Below are positions 1 through 64,000 of a stretch of 64,000 nt of DNA, piece after piece. Below the pieces are notes generated by a model. It was not told where the DNA came from. It did not search any database and was given only the letters and a program-made list of their open reading frames with translations. The translations under genes were made by a program, and so were the position numbers. How positions within the stretch are numbered: the stretch's first letter is position 1; each line of letters starts with the position of its first letter. Source of the stretch: Amorphochlora amoebiformis (taxonomy: Eukaryota > Cercozoa > Chlorarachniophyceae); assembly GCA_054601695.1 (NCBI GenBank), contig BAAHQB010000458.1, positions 22,826-86,825 of the forward strand, given 5' to 3'.

Positions 1-310
1 CGCAGGCCAGCTTTTTCACGCTGGAGGACTCGAATGGGGCTCTGAGGGGGATTCTCCGCCGATAAAGTCCACATACTCGCCGCTGGATGACACGTCTCGA
101 TTTCTCCTTCCCTTTTGCCTCAAAGGCGACTTTAGTCTTCAAAATATGCATTGACTGTTCGCCAGGCGATCGTGTTGTATGAGACCCAGATCGCAATCTT
201 TCATCCACGGTTATTATTAAATCCTGAAATTTAACCCTTGGATTTGTCTGGGAGCTGGGCGCCAGATCAATCGACGACTTTAACCCGTTCGTATTGGACT
301 GTTCGTCCAT
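1..310 (-). CDS. 5' part of an unrecognised protein-coding gene, cut by window edge
   Basis: The minus strand is open for 103 codons from an ATG at 310-308 to the left edge, with no stop. The translation begins MDEQSNTNGLKSSIDLAPSS and later has a basic stretch (KGKEKSRRVIQRR). GC content here is clearly higher than in the AT-rich DNA beyond position 320, as expected of coding sequence. A GTATGT donor near 78-73 and a CCAG acceptor near 22-19 could define a 56-nt intron, but reading straight through is also open. No domain was recognised. It lies downstream of, and in the same direction as, the large minus-strand gene ending at 1430. Confidence 0.55.
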   Translation of the reverse strand, partial: MDEQSNTNGLKSSIDLAPSSQTNPRVKFQDLIITVDERLRSGSHTTRSPGEQSMHILKTKVAFEAKGKEKSRRVIQRRVCGLYRRRIPLRAPFESSSVKKLAC

Positions 311-1115
311 GTCTATCACTCACAGTTCAGCTTGGGTAGCTGAAGGTTTTAGCTGATTTTTTTTGCTAACATTATCACAAAGGTCGGGAAAAGTGCGCTT
401 TAGTTTGCTTTAGCGGACCGACGTGTAAAATAGATTTGTAACAAGTTGCGAGTATATACATAACATATAATATTATAATTTAGTTATAAAAAATAACTCT
501 GCCGCATATATTGCATAAAATTATTGAGAATAATTATGCATTTAAATTAACCCCATTCAGAAATTGACCCGGCACCAAACTATAAAATCTAAACCTAGAC
601 ATTAATCTAGTTTATAGGATTCATTGTTCCGATGAGCTTTGTTCATTTAAAATTGAACTTGTCTCTAGTGTCAGGGTATCTAGGTATAGCTAGTCTGTTA
701 CTAGTATTAATCTAATGTCACAGTACTACGATTTGAGAATCTCTCAATAGTACTTGACTAATATATCATTTATCTTTATATTTTTTTCTTGATTGTATAC
801 TATGAGTCAAGCCAGTGTATACTTATTCTAGATATTTTCCTAGTATTTCTATTTTCACTCGCAATAGCTCTTACCGCTGTGTAGTGTGCTACGTACTAGG
901 TGATGCACAGGTAACCCTAGATGCCTCGGTAATAGCAAGATTGGGCGGATCATTTATAATTCATGATTATATTATAATAATTTTTATCACAATAATCCAT
1001 ATATATTAGCTAGATCAGTCAAATTAACTTTGTCTGACAATTAAGCCTTCTCAAACACCAGCGCCTCGTCGTACGTGAGCTAACCTAAACATTCATTTAC
1101 TAAAATACTGTTTTG
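311..1115. other. AT-rich intergenic DNA, no gene seen
   Basis: About 800 bases between the ATG of the left-edge gene and the first long (TA)n tract. I see no ORF with coding character and no repeat array. It should hold the promoter of the left-edge minus-strand gene and the 3' flank of the next minus-strand gene. A short plus-strand ORF at 815-1009 has no supporting features. Confidence 0.5.
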
Positions 1116-1142
1116 TTACATTCATTACACACACACACACAA

Positions 1143-1175
<33 letters not shown>

Positions 1176-1207
1176 TACATATATATATATATATATCTAT
1201 ACAGGTG

Positions 1208-1242
<35 letters not shown>

Positions 1243-1287
1243 GTTATATTTAATATACTTTTGTACGTATATGATCTATATGTGCAC

Positions 1288-1352
<65 letters not shown>

Positions 1353-1429
1353 CGTTGTCTATGTATACATTTTCATAACATTATTATTCAGATAACTCAT
1401 ATCAAAGAGCGACAGAAGATGACTAATAC

Positions 1430-12746
<11,317 letters not shown>

Positions 12747-13325
12747 TACGGAGGGATTAAAGAATGGTTGATGCGATTTGGCAATAAATTGCCAATAATG
12801 AAAAGCTAAAGAGTTTGATACCTTTCGGTGGAGGATATACAGGATATATGTGTGAAAAAGAACTTCAGACCTACAGCAGGCTGTACTTTGCCATGGTAGC
12901 TCAGTAGAATTCGGCTTTTCTCCAATCCATTCAATATATTTTTGCAGCCTGTGGGAGGACAAAACTTGATTTGGAAAGTATCTCATGACCAAGTACAAAC
13001 TTGGAAAAAATTCTGCTATTGACCATGCGGCTGCAGCAGTTTGTGAGCATTGACAGCATGATTTGGCTGGCTGTTCTGTTTAGCGCGCGTCCATACTCTG
13101 CAAGTGCAACCTGCGTTTAATATTCAGATATCAATGTTTTGATACATCGATATTGGAAAGGGATATCAGGATATCGAGTCTTTGTTGTCACTCAGCGTGA
13201 CATGACGTATGACTCGGAATCCAAGCGTGACATCTTTCGTGACACGATGGCTCGTGAATAGCCCCCCTCCCAATTTATCGTATTTCTACTCCCTCCCCCA
13301 TTTCTGGCCGTTCTATTCGATATAC
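12747..13325. promoter_or_regulatory. Probable divergent promoter region
   Basis: About 0.58 kb of mixed-composition DNA, free of simple repeats, between the start of the minus-strand charged-protein gene (12746) and the proposed start of the plus-strand EF-hand gene (13326). The head-to-head arrangement implies that both promoters lie here. I cannot point to individual elements. An open plus frame upstream allows the EF-hand gene to start earlier, at 13209. Confidence 0.45.
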
Positions 13326-25326
<12,001 letters not shown>

Positions 25327-25755
25327 CCCCCTCTTGTCTGCCTCTCTTTCTCTTCCCCTCTCTCGTTCTCTTCCCCTCTCTCTTTCTCTTCCCCTCTCTC
25401 TTTCTCTTCCCCTCTCTCTTTCTCTTCCCCTCTCTCTTTCTCTTCCCCTCTCTCTTTCTCTTCCCCTCTCTCTTTCTCTTCCCCTCTCTCTTTCTCTTCC
25501 CCTCTCTCTTTCTCTTCCCCTCTCTCTTTCTCTTCCCCTCTCTCTTTCTGTTCCCCTCTCTCTTTCTCTTCCCCTCTCTCTTTCTCTCTCTCTTTTTGCT
25601 TCTCTCTCCCTTTTTTCCTCTGTCTCTATGTGTCTCTTTTTCTGTATCTCTCTTCCACTCGCTCTCTCTCTCTCTCTTTTCTAGCGCTGTCTCTCTCTTC
25701 CTTTCTCTTTTTCCTCTCATCTCTCTCTCTCTTTCTCTCTTTCTCTGTCTCTCGC

Positions 25756-25803
<48 letters not shown>

Positions 25804-26090
25804 AGCGCTGTCTTTCTCTTTCTTTCTCTTTTTCTCTCTCATCTCTCTCTTCTCTATCTATCTATCTCTCTCTCTCTCCCCTAGCACTGTCTCTCTCTCA
25901 TTTTCTCTCTCTCTCTTTTTCTCTCTCTTTCTCTCACCTCTTTCCCTCTCTTCCTGTCTCTCTTTCTGCCTTTGTTTTTGTTTCTCTCCCTTTTCTTGTT
26001 GTCTCTCTCTCTCTCTCTCTCTCCCTCTGCATTTCTTTCTCTCTGTCCCCTTTCTCCCTCTCCTTTTTTATGTATGTATATATGTATGTA
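25327..26090. repeat. Pyrimidine-rich tract with an 18-bp minisatellite
   Basis: Begins right after the TGA of the EF-hand gene. From ~25366 to 25590 an 18-bp unit (CTTCCCCTCTCTCTTTCT) repeats about a dozen times nearly perfectly, then degenerates to (CT)n. It separates the EF-hand and GT32 genes. Any upstream exon of the GT32 gene, whose reading frame enters its first recognised exon mid-codon, should lie in or near this interval; none was recognised. Confidence 0.85.
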
Positions 26091-26123
26091 TATAACCATA
26101 TATATATATATATATATATATGC

Positions 26124-26168
26124 AGAGAAATGGGAAAAATGGAGATGTCTTAAAGAAAATCGCCCACC

Positions 26169-26222
<54 letters not shown>

Positions 26223-26320
26223 TTATATATCTACATATATGTATATATATATATGATATATGTATGTATATACAGAGAAATGGGAAAAATGGAGATGTCT
26301 TAAAGAAAATCGCCCGCCTT

Positions 26321-26402
<82 letters not shown>

Positions 26403-26453
26403 ATATACAGAGAAATGGGAAAAATGGGGATGTCTTAAAGAAAATCGCCCACC
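26124..26453 (+). repeat. Three truncated copies of GT32 exon 26560-26630
   Basis: Copies near 26125-26168, 26275-26318 and 26410-26453 repeat the exon's acceptor and first ~45 nt (frame [15 protein letters not shown]). Each breaks into (TA)n just after the Arg-Pro-Pro codons. The complete exon continues KPQPQSMPR. Confidence 0.85.
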
Positions 26454-26455
26454 TA

Positions 26456-26506
<51 letters not shown>

Positions 26507-26559
26507 TCATATATCTGCATATATATATATATATATATAATATATGTATGTACATACAG

Positions 26560-34472
<7,913 letters not shown>

Positions 34473-34630
34473 CCATATATATATATATATATAGATATAG
34501 ATATATATATATATAAATAAATATATACGAATATTTATATATAAGCATGATATATAATATTATACATAAATATAATATATATATAGATATAATATATATA
34601 TATATATATGTAAAAATATATATACACGTT

Positions 34631-34667
<37 letters not shown>

Positions 34668-34735
34668 ATATATGTTTGTATATGTGTAGATTATATACTA
34701 TATTAGCTGGTACTTAAAACACATATCTACAACAG

Positions 34736-36793
<2,058 letters not shown>

Positions 36794-37038
36794 ATACTTT
36801 GCAGGACTGCGTATAAACCGATCATATAGTAAGTCGCTTTCGGCATGAGAACGTAGCATGTTATTTTGTAACAGCACGTAATAATCCTTACGCCCGAAAC
36901 CCGATTTGTAACTTCTAGAACATGAGCATACCGTGTCTCAGTTTGATTATACTGACGTTGCATAGCTTATGTACGTATAAAGTTAACCTAAACGTACTTG
37001 AATACTACAGTATATACATATATATAAAAATATACATA
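36794..37038. other. 3' flank of the PIKK fragment, nothing recognised
   Basis: AT-rich sequence without gene-like frames between the PIKK stop codon and the second copy of the dispersed element. It should hold the PIKK 3'UTR and poly(A) site. Confidence 0.5.
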
Positions 37039-37619
37039 TTGTTAAAGCAGTGGTACAGTAGATGGTAGTCCAGAGTTTGATTCAAGTCCGTTTGAATTAT
37101 CATTAACTTTGTTCTCATTAACTACTAATTATAACAGCTAACAAACAATTTAATATTACATTCGTATGCAATTATATATAGTATTACAATAGTAGTCTAG
37201 TGGAAGTCACTACGTACGCGTATGGTACGTATATACGTACCGAATTATACAGATAATGTTTATGTACGTCTTTTAGCTTATGATACGCATCTACGAACAA
37301 TTCACCAAGGTACATGCGCTCACGCGTGCTCACGTGATGGTCACGTGGGGCATTTGAGCGTGACATGGCGTGACGTCACGTTGTGTCGCGGTATATCTGG
37401 AACCCGGTACTACCCGGTACTACCTGGTACTACCTGGTACTACCTGGTACTACCTGGTACTACCTGGTACTACCGGCAAGGTAATCTCCGAGAAATCTCC
37501 GGGATCTCTAGCGATCTCCTGCTATCTGTAGTATACGAACGGGTATACTTGAACACGCTATCGATATCTACTCTTCGAGCCGCATCTATCTGTGCTATCT
37601 ATATTGTTGTTTTAACAAT
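37039..37619. mobile_element. Dispersed element with tRNA-like head and inverted ends, copy 2
   Basis: Longer homologue of 22078-22405. It starts ATTGTTAAAGCAGTGG and ends TTGTTTTAACAAT, an inverted terminal repeat of ~11-13 bp, flanked by (TA)n. A box-like (AAGCAGTGGTA) and B box-like (GATTCAAGTCC) motifs are present. Relative to copy 1 it has ~200 bp of extra sequence (about 37110-37320). It also carries six GGTACTACCY(G/T) decamers at ~37404-37470, where copy 1 has fewer. The shared CACGTGATGGTCACGTGG and GTGACGTCACGTTG segments are palindromic. Confidence 0.75.
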
Positions 37620-37630
37620 ATATACATACA

Positions 37631-37673
<43 letters not shown>

Positions 37674-37704
37674 TAAGATTATCCTCCTACCTCACAGCTA
37701 AGGT

Positions 37705-37748
<44 letters not shown>

Positions 37749-37770
37749 AATAAGTATAATATACATTCAA

Positions 37771-37951
<181 letters not shown>

Positions 37952-38000
37952 TGTATAATATACATTCATAAGGAAAAGCTCCTATTCCTCTTAACCTCAG

Positions 38001-38108
38001 AGCAAAAGGCACGTAGACCTCTCAACTCTCATATCGTCAACATCGCGCTTATATGCGCAAGAATTACTACGAACATCTGTTAGGGATGGGCATGTTCAGG
38101 ATGAGTAA
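38001..38108 (+). CDS. Possible terminal exon of an unrecognised gene
   Basis: A good acceptor (CCTATTCCTCTTAACCTCAG) is followed by 35 open codons ([20 protein letters not shown], then [15 protein letters not shown]) and TAA. The presence of a truncated copy of its 5' end 200 bp upstream fits the pattern seen for real exons in this window. No upstream exon was identified. The minus strand also has an open frame ([19 protein letters not shown]), so strand is uncertain. No family was recognised. Confidence 0.3.
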   Translation, partial: SKRHVDLSTLISSTSRLYAQELLRTSVRDGHVQDE

Positions 38109-38114
38109 GGTGCT

Positions 38115-38335
38115 TGAGGGTTAAGTTAGGGTTAGTTAGGGTTAGGGTTAGGGTTAGGGTTAGGGCTAGGGTTAGGGTTAGGGTTAGGGTTAGGGATAGG
38201 TTTAGGGTTAGGGTTAGGGTTAGGGTTAGGGTTAGCGGCTAGGGTTAGGGTTAGGGTTAGGGTTAGGGTTAGGAGGGTTAGGTTTGGGCTAGGGTCAGGG
38301 TTAGGGTTGGAGAGTAAGTTTTTGGGTTTAGGTTT
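38115..38335 (+). repeat. Interstitial telomeric block, TTAGGG on plus strand
   Basis: About 220 bp of (TTAGGG)n with GGGCTAGGG and GGGATAGGT variants, starting 7 nt after the candidate stop codon at 38108. Confidence 0.9.
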
Positions 38336-38344
38336 GCTTTTTTG

Positions 38345-38389
<45 letters not shown>

Positions 38390-38406
<17 letters not shown>

Positions 38407-38407
38407 A

Positions 38408-38439
<32 letters not shown>

Positions 38440-38475
38440 TGTGTGTGTATATGATAAAAAAGATATATATATATG

Positions 38476-38530
<55 letters not shown>

Positions 38531-38551
38531 GGATATATATATTTATTAAAG

Positions 38552-38585
<34 letters not shown>

Positions 38586-39060
38586 GTATATATTATTTAT
38601 ACATATAATTTATATGTAGCTATGTAGGGGTATATGCATTACATATTACTTGTAGTGTTTTATTATTATTATTGTTATTGCTATAGTAAGTACACATATT
38701 ACTATACTTATTTTAGTTTTACTACAATTATTTCTATTAACACTATTACTGCACTTCTATTAACACTATTACTGCACTATTACGACATGCTAATGTTATT
38801 ATTAGTATTATTATTATTAGTGTTATTAGTGTTATTGTTAGTATTACTATTAATAGTATTAGTAATATTACTATTAGAGGTTTTATTATTGTTAGTATTA
38901 CTATTAATAGTACTAGTAATATTACTATTAGAGGTTTTGTTTATTGTTTTATTAGTATTAGTATTTGTTGGTGTTATTGTTGTCGTTGTGATATTGTTAT
39001 AACATGTTATATTGGTGCTATCATTATTACGATTATACTCATTTTTGTTGTTATTATATC
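38390..39060. repeat. (GT)n, (TA)n and degenerate (ATT)n block
   Basis: A (GT)n tract at 38390-38450 and (TA)n to ~38600. From ~38640 to 39060 there is an imperfect ATT/GTT trinucleotide field. Leu/Val/Ile or Asn/Thr-rich open frames across the last part are composition artefacts. Within 38700-38950 longer units (ATTAATAGTA-TTAGTAATATTA) recur. Confidence 0.8.
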
Positions 39061-39080
39061 TTTCATATACGATATATGTG

Positions 39081-39114
<34 letters not shown>

Positions 39115-39133
39115 TATTATATGTATATGTGTG

Positions 39134-39223
<90 letters not shown>

Positions 39224-39300
39224 GAAGATGTATGTGTATAATGAAGATGTATGTGTATATGTGTAAATATAAGTATTTTTATACATATACATGAATACAC

Positions 39301-39345
<45 letters not shown>

Positions 39346-39430
39346 TAATATATATATACATATACATACATATACATATGCATATAGCGTGTGTGTTTTC
39401 TTTAGATAACTACATTCAACAACGAACATA

Positions 39431-39485
<55 letters not shown>

Positions 39486-39555
39486 TATATATATAGACAA
39501 CATACATATATACATATACACATATACATATATATATAAATAATAACACATATAA
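39061..39555. repeat. (TA)n-dominated block
   Basis: TA and TACATA microsatellite with a duplicated AATGAAGATGTATGTGTAT at ~39221-39258. No gene seen. Confidence 0.85.
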
Positions 39556-40603
39556 CGCAGGAACAGGAACCACGGATTTTGGGGAGCGCGCGCGATCCCT
39601 CGACTATGATTGACAAAGTTCGGTGACGTATCCTTTTTTTTGAGCTTGTCGTGCTGGAGGGCATATCTGTCGTATGTTGTCGTTGTAATGGACTTGCCTC
39701 ATTTGCCCATGCGACCGAGAATTCAATCTAGGAGAATATCTTCGCGAGTTACCATTATGTCGCAAATTTATCAGAGCTTGATTATGATTCAATAAAATTA
39801 AAACAGCGCTACACGCGTACGTACGTACGCATTGCGAAGTAGGCGGTGGGGTCACGACTCACGACAAATATCTGTCGTTCCACATCGCTCGCATTACTAA
39901 TGCAACACGCAACTATTTTCTTAGTACTAGTAAGAGGATATTGTAAGTCGCGACCATCATCAAGATTCAATGGCACGGCATTGTGAGTCTATATCACAAG
40001 TTAATAAAATTTGAATAGAATCCGATCAAATGCCATGCACGTACGTATTTATTTGTATTGTATGTACGTATATGTAAGTTAGTACGCACAAGTACGTCGT
40101 AGTACGAATATCGTGATGTTCGACACCCACATATATTGCATGTACGTATATGTAATCACGTTACTGTTATTTGTGTTAGCACACGTACGTACTGGTATGC
40201 ATGTCTACTAATACCACGGTCAGATGATGTTAGTCTATCTAGTTAGTCTAGTTAGTAACGGTACACATTATACGTTTATGTCGATATCTCATGTACATGC
40301 TTGTACATGCTTAAAGACATGCAGGTACTCGTACGATACTAATGTCAATATGTCAATTGCAATAGCTGAACATGTGAGTGTACGGTATGTAAAAGACGTC
40401 ACATGAACATCGTATTCCTGTGCAGCGACAGTTATATAAGTATATTACATATACGTACGTACGTATATCACTGTCTAGACTGTTATCACATGATTGATTA
40501 ACGTCAATGTATTTTAAATGCACTAGTTGTAACTTGTGCTTGATGTCATCCAATATTACAGTATCATAATATGATATGTATTATCTAGATTATACACACA
40601 CAT

Positions 40604-40653
<50 letters not shown>

Positions 40654-40675
40654 AGTATATATCTAGATATATATT

Positions 40676-40722
<47 letters not shown>

Positions 40723-41352
40723 CACATGTATAATATTGCACAGTATATACTATAGATTCAATGATATTATCTAGATTATTATTATAAATACATATAGAAT
40801 TTTATACCAGATATTACAAACATGTATATGTATTTATATTGATCTAATATCTGTCATTTTACTATGTAATCTAGGTTTTATATCGAATTTTGAAGATGAC
40901 CACATGTGTGATCGGTATGTATCGTTGATTCTCTTAAACTTGTTTTGCGTCATGTGAAGCCCTAAATGTGGAAGAGAATAATCCGTTGGATAAATAAGAA
41001 CTCAAATGGTCGCCTTTTATCGGCAGCGGTAGAAGATATGTATAAACCTGCAAGTAAAAAATTAAGGATGTACAACGGTGATCATCTTTGCTGTAAAGAG
41101 TTCTATATGTAGGATCTATGCTGCAATGAGCGCTATATACGACTAATCCGCTGATGGATAAATGATGCAACAGGGAAAGCTTCCATCAATTCGATGGTTA
41201 GTCAAAGTTCTGATATTGAAGGAGCAATCCATCATCTGCACAATTTCTGGACTAAAAGAAAAGGTGGGACCTCACTCTTCCCGAAACTCTCGCTATTTAC
41301 ACAGTATCCCCTCCACTGTACACGAGGCTGGAGGGAGCAGACTGGTATGCAC
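39556..41352. other. Mixed-composition intergenic DNA, no firm gene
   Basis: About 1.8 kb without long simple repeats except (TA)n at 40610-40720. Short overlapping ORFs on both strands at 39604-39855 are mutually exclusive and lack supporting motifs. A pyrimidine tract with TTTGAG acceptor at ~39645 followed by 28 codons to a TAG might be a terminal exon, but nothing links to it. Several ACGTACGT palindromes lie at 39815-40470. It includes the 3' flank of the minus-strand gene ending at 41353. Confidence 0.5.
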
Positions 41353-42264
41353 TTAGTTTTTCGCGGAACGTGGAGTGCTTATCCGAATACGTTCCTGTGC
41401 CCAGGAGATGCTGACTCGGTTGGACGAGCTGGGTCCTGCCAGGACGTCGAGACCGAGGATAACATCGGGAGCTGACGAGCTAGTGTGACCTGTGAGGAAT
41501 TCTTCTAATTCATTCTCTGTGGTGTCCATAATATCAAAGTCTTCCTCGTCAGTTTGGATCATATGATTGGCAGAATCTGCGAACTCAACGACGGCAACGA
41601 CTCCTTTGCAGTTGAGTGGGCGAGAACCTGATACGCCTCCTCCAGCTACCCCGATAGCGCCTTGAGCTCTATCATCGCACGGCTGATCTTCTAAGGCGTC
41701 ACTGAACTTGGAGGCTGTCCATGGAGCGATTAACGACTTGATGTGACGAGTCGACACCACAGCGACCACATCTTGGGAGTCTCCAGGAACGAAGTGGCCT
41801 TCGTCGTCAATATCCATTTCCGTGCGAATTCGGGCCTTCACGGTGACCCTCCCGCTTTCCTTGTCAGATGAGGTAATGGGTAGATCAATCTGACGGCCTC
41901 CTGGAACGGACGGGTTGTGGCGGAGTAGCGAACCAGCCTCAAAGATCGTTGCAACTTGCCGGCCGAAGTCGATATCCTGCGTTTGGAATACAAAATGCAT
42001 TAGTTTTTAGCGTTAATCAACATAATAATTCGTAGGCTACCAAGTCGTACTGAGACAAGAAACTGGCGTCCAGGATGCCGTCGACGGTGATTCCCCCCTC
42101 AAGAATAGGCTTGGTAGATGTCGGAAAAGAGGGGAAGCTGCGACCTTCGATGCGCTTTTTCTTATCGTCTGAGGCCCCTGAAATCTTGTCTCCTTTGGTG
42201 GTGTCAAGGATGAAGTTGCGGGTCCTGCAAAGCGAGACCTCAGTAAATAGGAGTGAGATCGATT

Positions 42265-42296
<32 letters not shown>

Positions 42297-43452
42297 TATG
42301 TATACACACATATATATATATATATGTGTATATATATAATATTTATATATATATGCGTGTGTGTGTTTATACACATATATACTCTTACTTGTATTCTCCC
42401 TCGATCATCATCTGCAGCACGCAAGGACCCTCGTAGTATTTCTCGTTCCCATGCTCGCAGCCTATCAGGCGCCCCTGCGCAAGGAATCCAGGTTTTTCCC
42501 TCCACTGCTTCTCCAGACTCTTCCTCTCAGCCTCTTCCGCGAGAGAAGCCATGCTTGCAGTCGATGCAGAGCGAAGGTGAGCGAAAGGATTCAGCCAGCT
42601 TTCCTGGTCGATTCTCACTTCACTGGGAAGTGCAGCGTCCTTGTAACGTCCGAAGCGCCCGATTTTGCCGCCTGCATCCGGACTCGAGCTGTGGGAGAAT
42701 CTTCCTTTTGCCGAGAAGCCATCATCGCCACGGTTGTCTAGAAGGCTGTCCAAGTCACTGGCACCGCCCATAACGCGTCGATTGAGTTCCTCCTGCAGTT
42801 TTTTAACAAGTTTCAATCATTTCAATTGAGTCAATTGAATGCATGCCCACGAACGTCGAAACGTGCTGTAAGTTTTGATTATACCGCGCTCATAGAGTTG
42901 CCGATAACACGGGGATGCAGGTGACTGCGTTGTGGAGACAGGGGATCTCTTTTTACCCGTTCGCCACGTTCAGCATCCGGCTCTCGGAAGAAGTCCTCCC
43001 AACGAAGCACCGCGGGACTAGAGCCCTTTTCGTTAAAAAGTGTAGAGGAATACTTCATGGCCAATTTTGTGACACGCTCTACAAGTTCATCCAGAAGGTC
43101 CTGTTGGATTGGGAGAAACGTCAGGAATGAGGCAGATTTGAATCCGTTAAGCTACCTCCTCCGATGCATCCTCCTTTCCTTCAAACCCTAATCTCTCGAG
43201 CTCCTCTGCTACTTCATCAGAAGTTCGTCCCTTCCAATAACTTTCCACGACATTACGATGAGAGTTAACAGCGAGGCTCTTCTTCCGGAAGTTTGGGAGC
43301 AATCGTGGTACTGCGGACGTTGAATGCATTCTCGCGTTCGGACGCGCCATATTTGCGGATCCCGAGCATGAATATGACTTAAAAAAGGGTTGGAACACCC
43401 CAGCGGCGTGAGGAGCATATATAAATGCGCCAAACAGGAACAAAAGCTTCAT
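41353..43452 (-). CDS. Retropepsin-like (clan AA) protein with signal peptide, 5 exons
   Basis: Complete model, all phases match: 43452-43156, 43100-42885, 42792-42389, 42224-42041, 41976-41353; 1725 nt, 574 residues. The N-terminus MKLLFLFGAFIYAPHAAGVF is a signal peptide, followed by a Ser/Arg/Asn-rich stretch that could be an organelle transit peptide (inference). Residues ~250-320 resemble a retropepsin fold: VLQMMIEGEYKTRNFILDTT, then GGITVDGILDASFLSQYDLD|IDF. A second half-like segment near the C-terminus has VVAVVEFADS and DVILGLDVLAG...RVSISWAQERIRIS. The first domain has DTT instead of catalytic DTG/DSG, and no clear second catalytic triad is visible, so it may be inactive. The exact family is not recognised. 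Confidence 0.75.
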
Positions 43453-43634
43453 CCGTGAGTATGGCGCCAGCTCGATCTTTGGCCGCTGTGGAGCGGGTTT
43501 TCCGTAGGAAATGGCGCGAAAATATAAACTTACGAGAAAAATATTATTTTAGGCGATTTATCTTAAAAATATGAAAACGCTTCCTAATACTCCTTAGCAC
43601 CCTCTAATGAAAACCCCTTATTTCTCTTGTGTGA
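43453..43634. promoter_or_regulatory. Probable promoter between divergent starts
   Basis: About 180 bp upstream of the minus-strand retropepsin-like gene and of the small plus-strand ORF at 43635. No element can be named. Confidence 0.35.
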
Positions 43635-43817
43635 ATGGCCGCCGACGTCGCCTGGACAGTCCCCATGAGAACTCCCCTGCTACCCGTTAGGTTGTACCAT
43701 GATCCTCCCCTACCCCCTCCGAACGAATTCACTCCACAGTTGAAAACTTTCTCCGAAAATTTATTCCCACCGAACAGATCCCGTCCTGCGGACATTAACG
43801 TTGTGCACAGCGTGTGA
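43635..43817 (+). CDS. Small ORF, possible single-exon gene
   Basis: Sixty codons, ATG to TGA, starting MAADVAWTVPMRTPLLPVRL and containing PPLPPPNEFTPQLKTFSENL. Higher GC than its surroundings and head-to-head with the retropepsin-like gene. No family was recognised. The overlapping minus frame is equally long, so coding status is uncertain. Confidence 0.35.
   Translation: MAADVAWTVPMRTPLLPVRLYHDPPLPPPNEFTPQLKTFSENLFPPNRSRPADINVVHSV

Positions 43818-64000
<20,183 letters not shown>

Overview
The window is nuclear DNA of a microbial eukaryote. Coding sequence is cut into very short exons (about 26 to 370 nt, typically 40 to 90 nt). The introns are built largely of (TA)n, (GA/CT)n, (CA)n, (AAT)n and degenerate telomeric (TTAGGG)n repeats. 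Splice sites are GT-AG, and TAA, TAG and TGA all appear to be used as stops, so the code looks standard. TTAGGG-type repeats, a DNA-PKcs-type kinase and an ABCA transporter are compatible with several protist lineages; I cannot name the organism. I built gene models by eye by joining exons whose reading phases match, and checked that total lengths are multiples of three.

Layout, left to right: (1) minus strand 1-310, the 5' part of an unrecognised gene that runs off the left edge. (2) Minus strand 12746-1430, one 23-exon gene for a ~1018-residue charged, largely low-complexity protein. (3) After a ~0.6 kb divergent promoter region, plus strand 13326-25326, a ~21-exon gene with four canonical EF-hand loops. 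(4) Plus strand 26560-34472, a GT32 (OCH1-like, DXD) glycosyltransferase. (5) Plus strand 34736-36793, the C-terminal 248 residues of a DNA-PKcs-like PI3K-related kinase (C-lobe plus FATC) with no N-lobe in the window. (6) 37-41 kb, a dispersed element with inverted ends, telomeric and simple repeats, and one orphan terminal exon. (7) Minus strand 43452-41353, a complete 5-exon gene with two retropepsin-like segments and a signal peptide. (8) 43.8-46.0 kb, mostly simple repeat. (9) Minus strand from beyond the right edge to 46025, thirty complete exons (652 residues) of the C-terminal half of an ABCA-type ABC transporter.

The most unusual feature recurs in four genes and at one orphan exon. 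Truncated, and once complete, head-to-tail copies of individual exons lie in the flanking intron, separated by (TA)n. Copies of an exon's 5' end with its acceptor lie upstream; copies of its 3' end with its donor lie downstream. A second oddity is introns made of telomeric repeat, including one 200-nt ABCA intron that is telomeric repeat from donor to acceptor. The genes do not form an obvious pathway; they are neighbours sharing one repeat-driven intron architecture.
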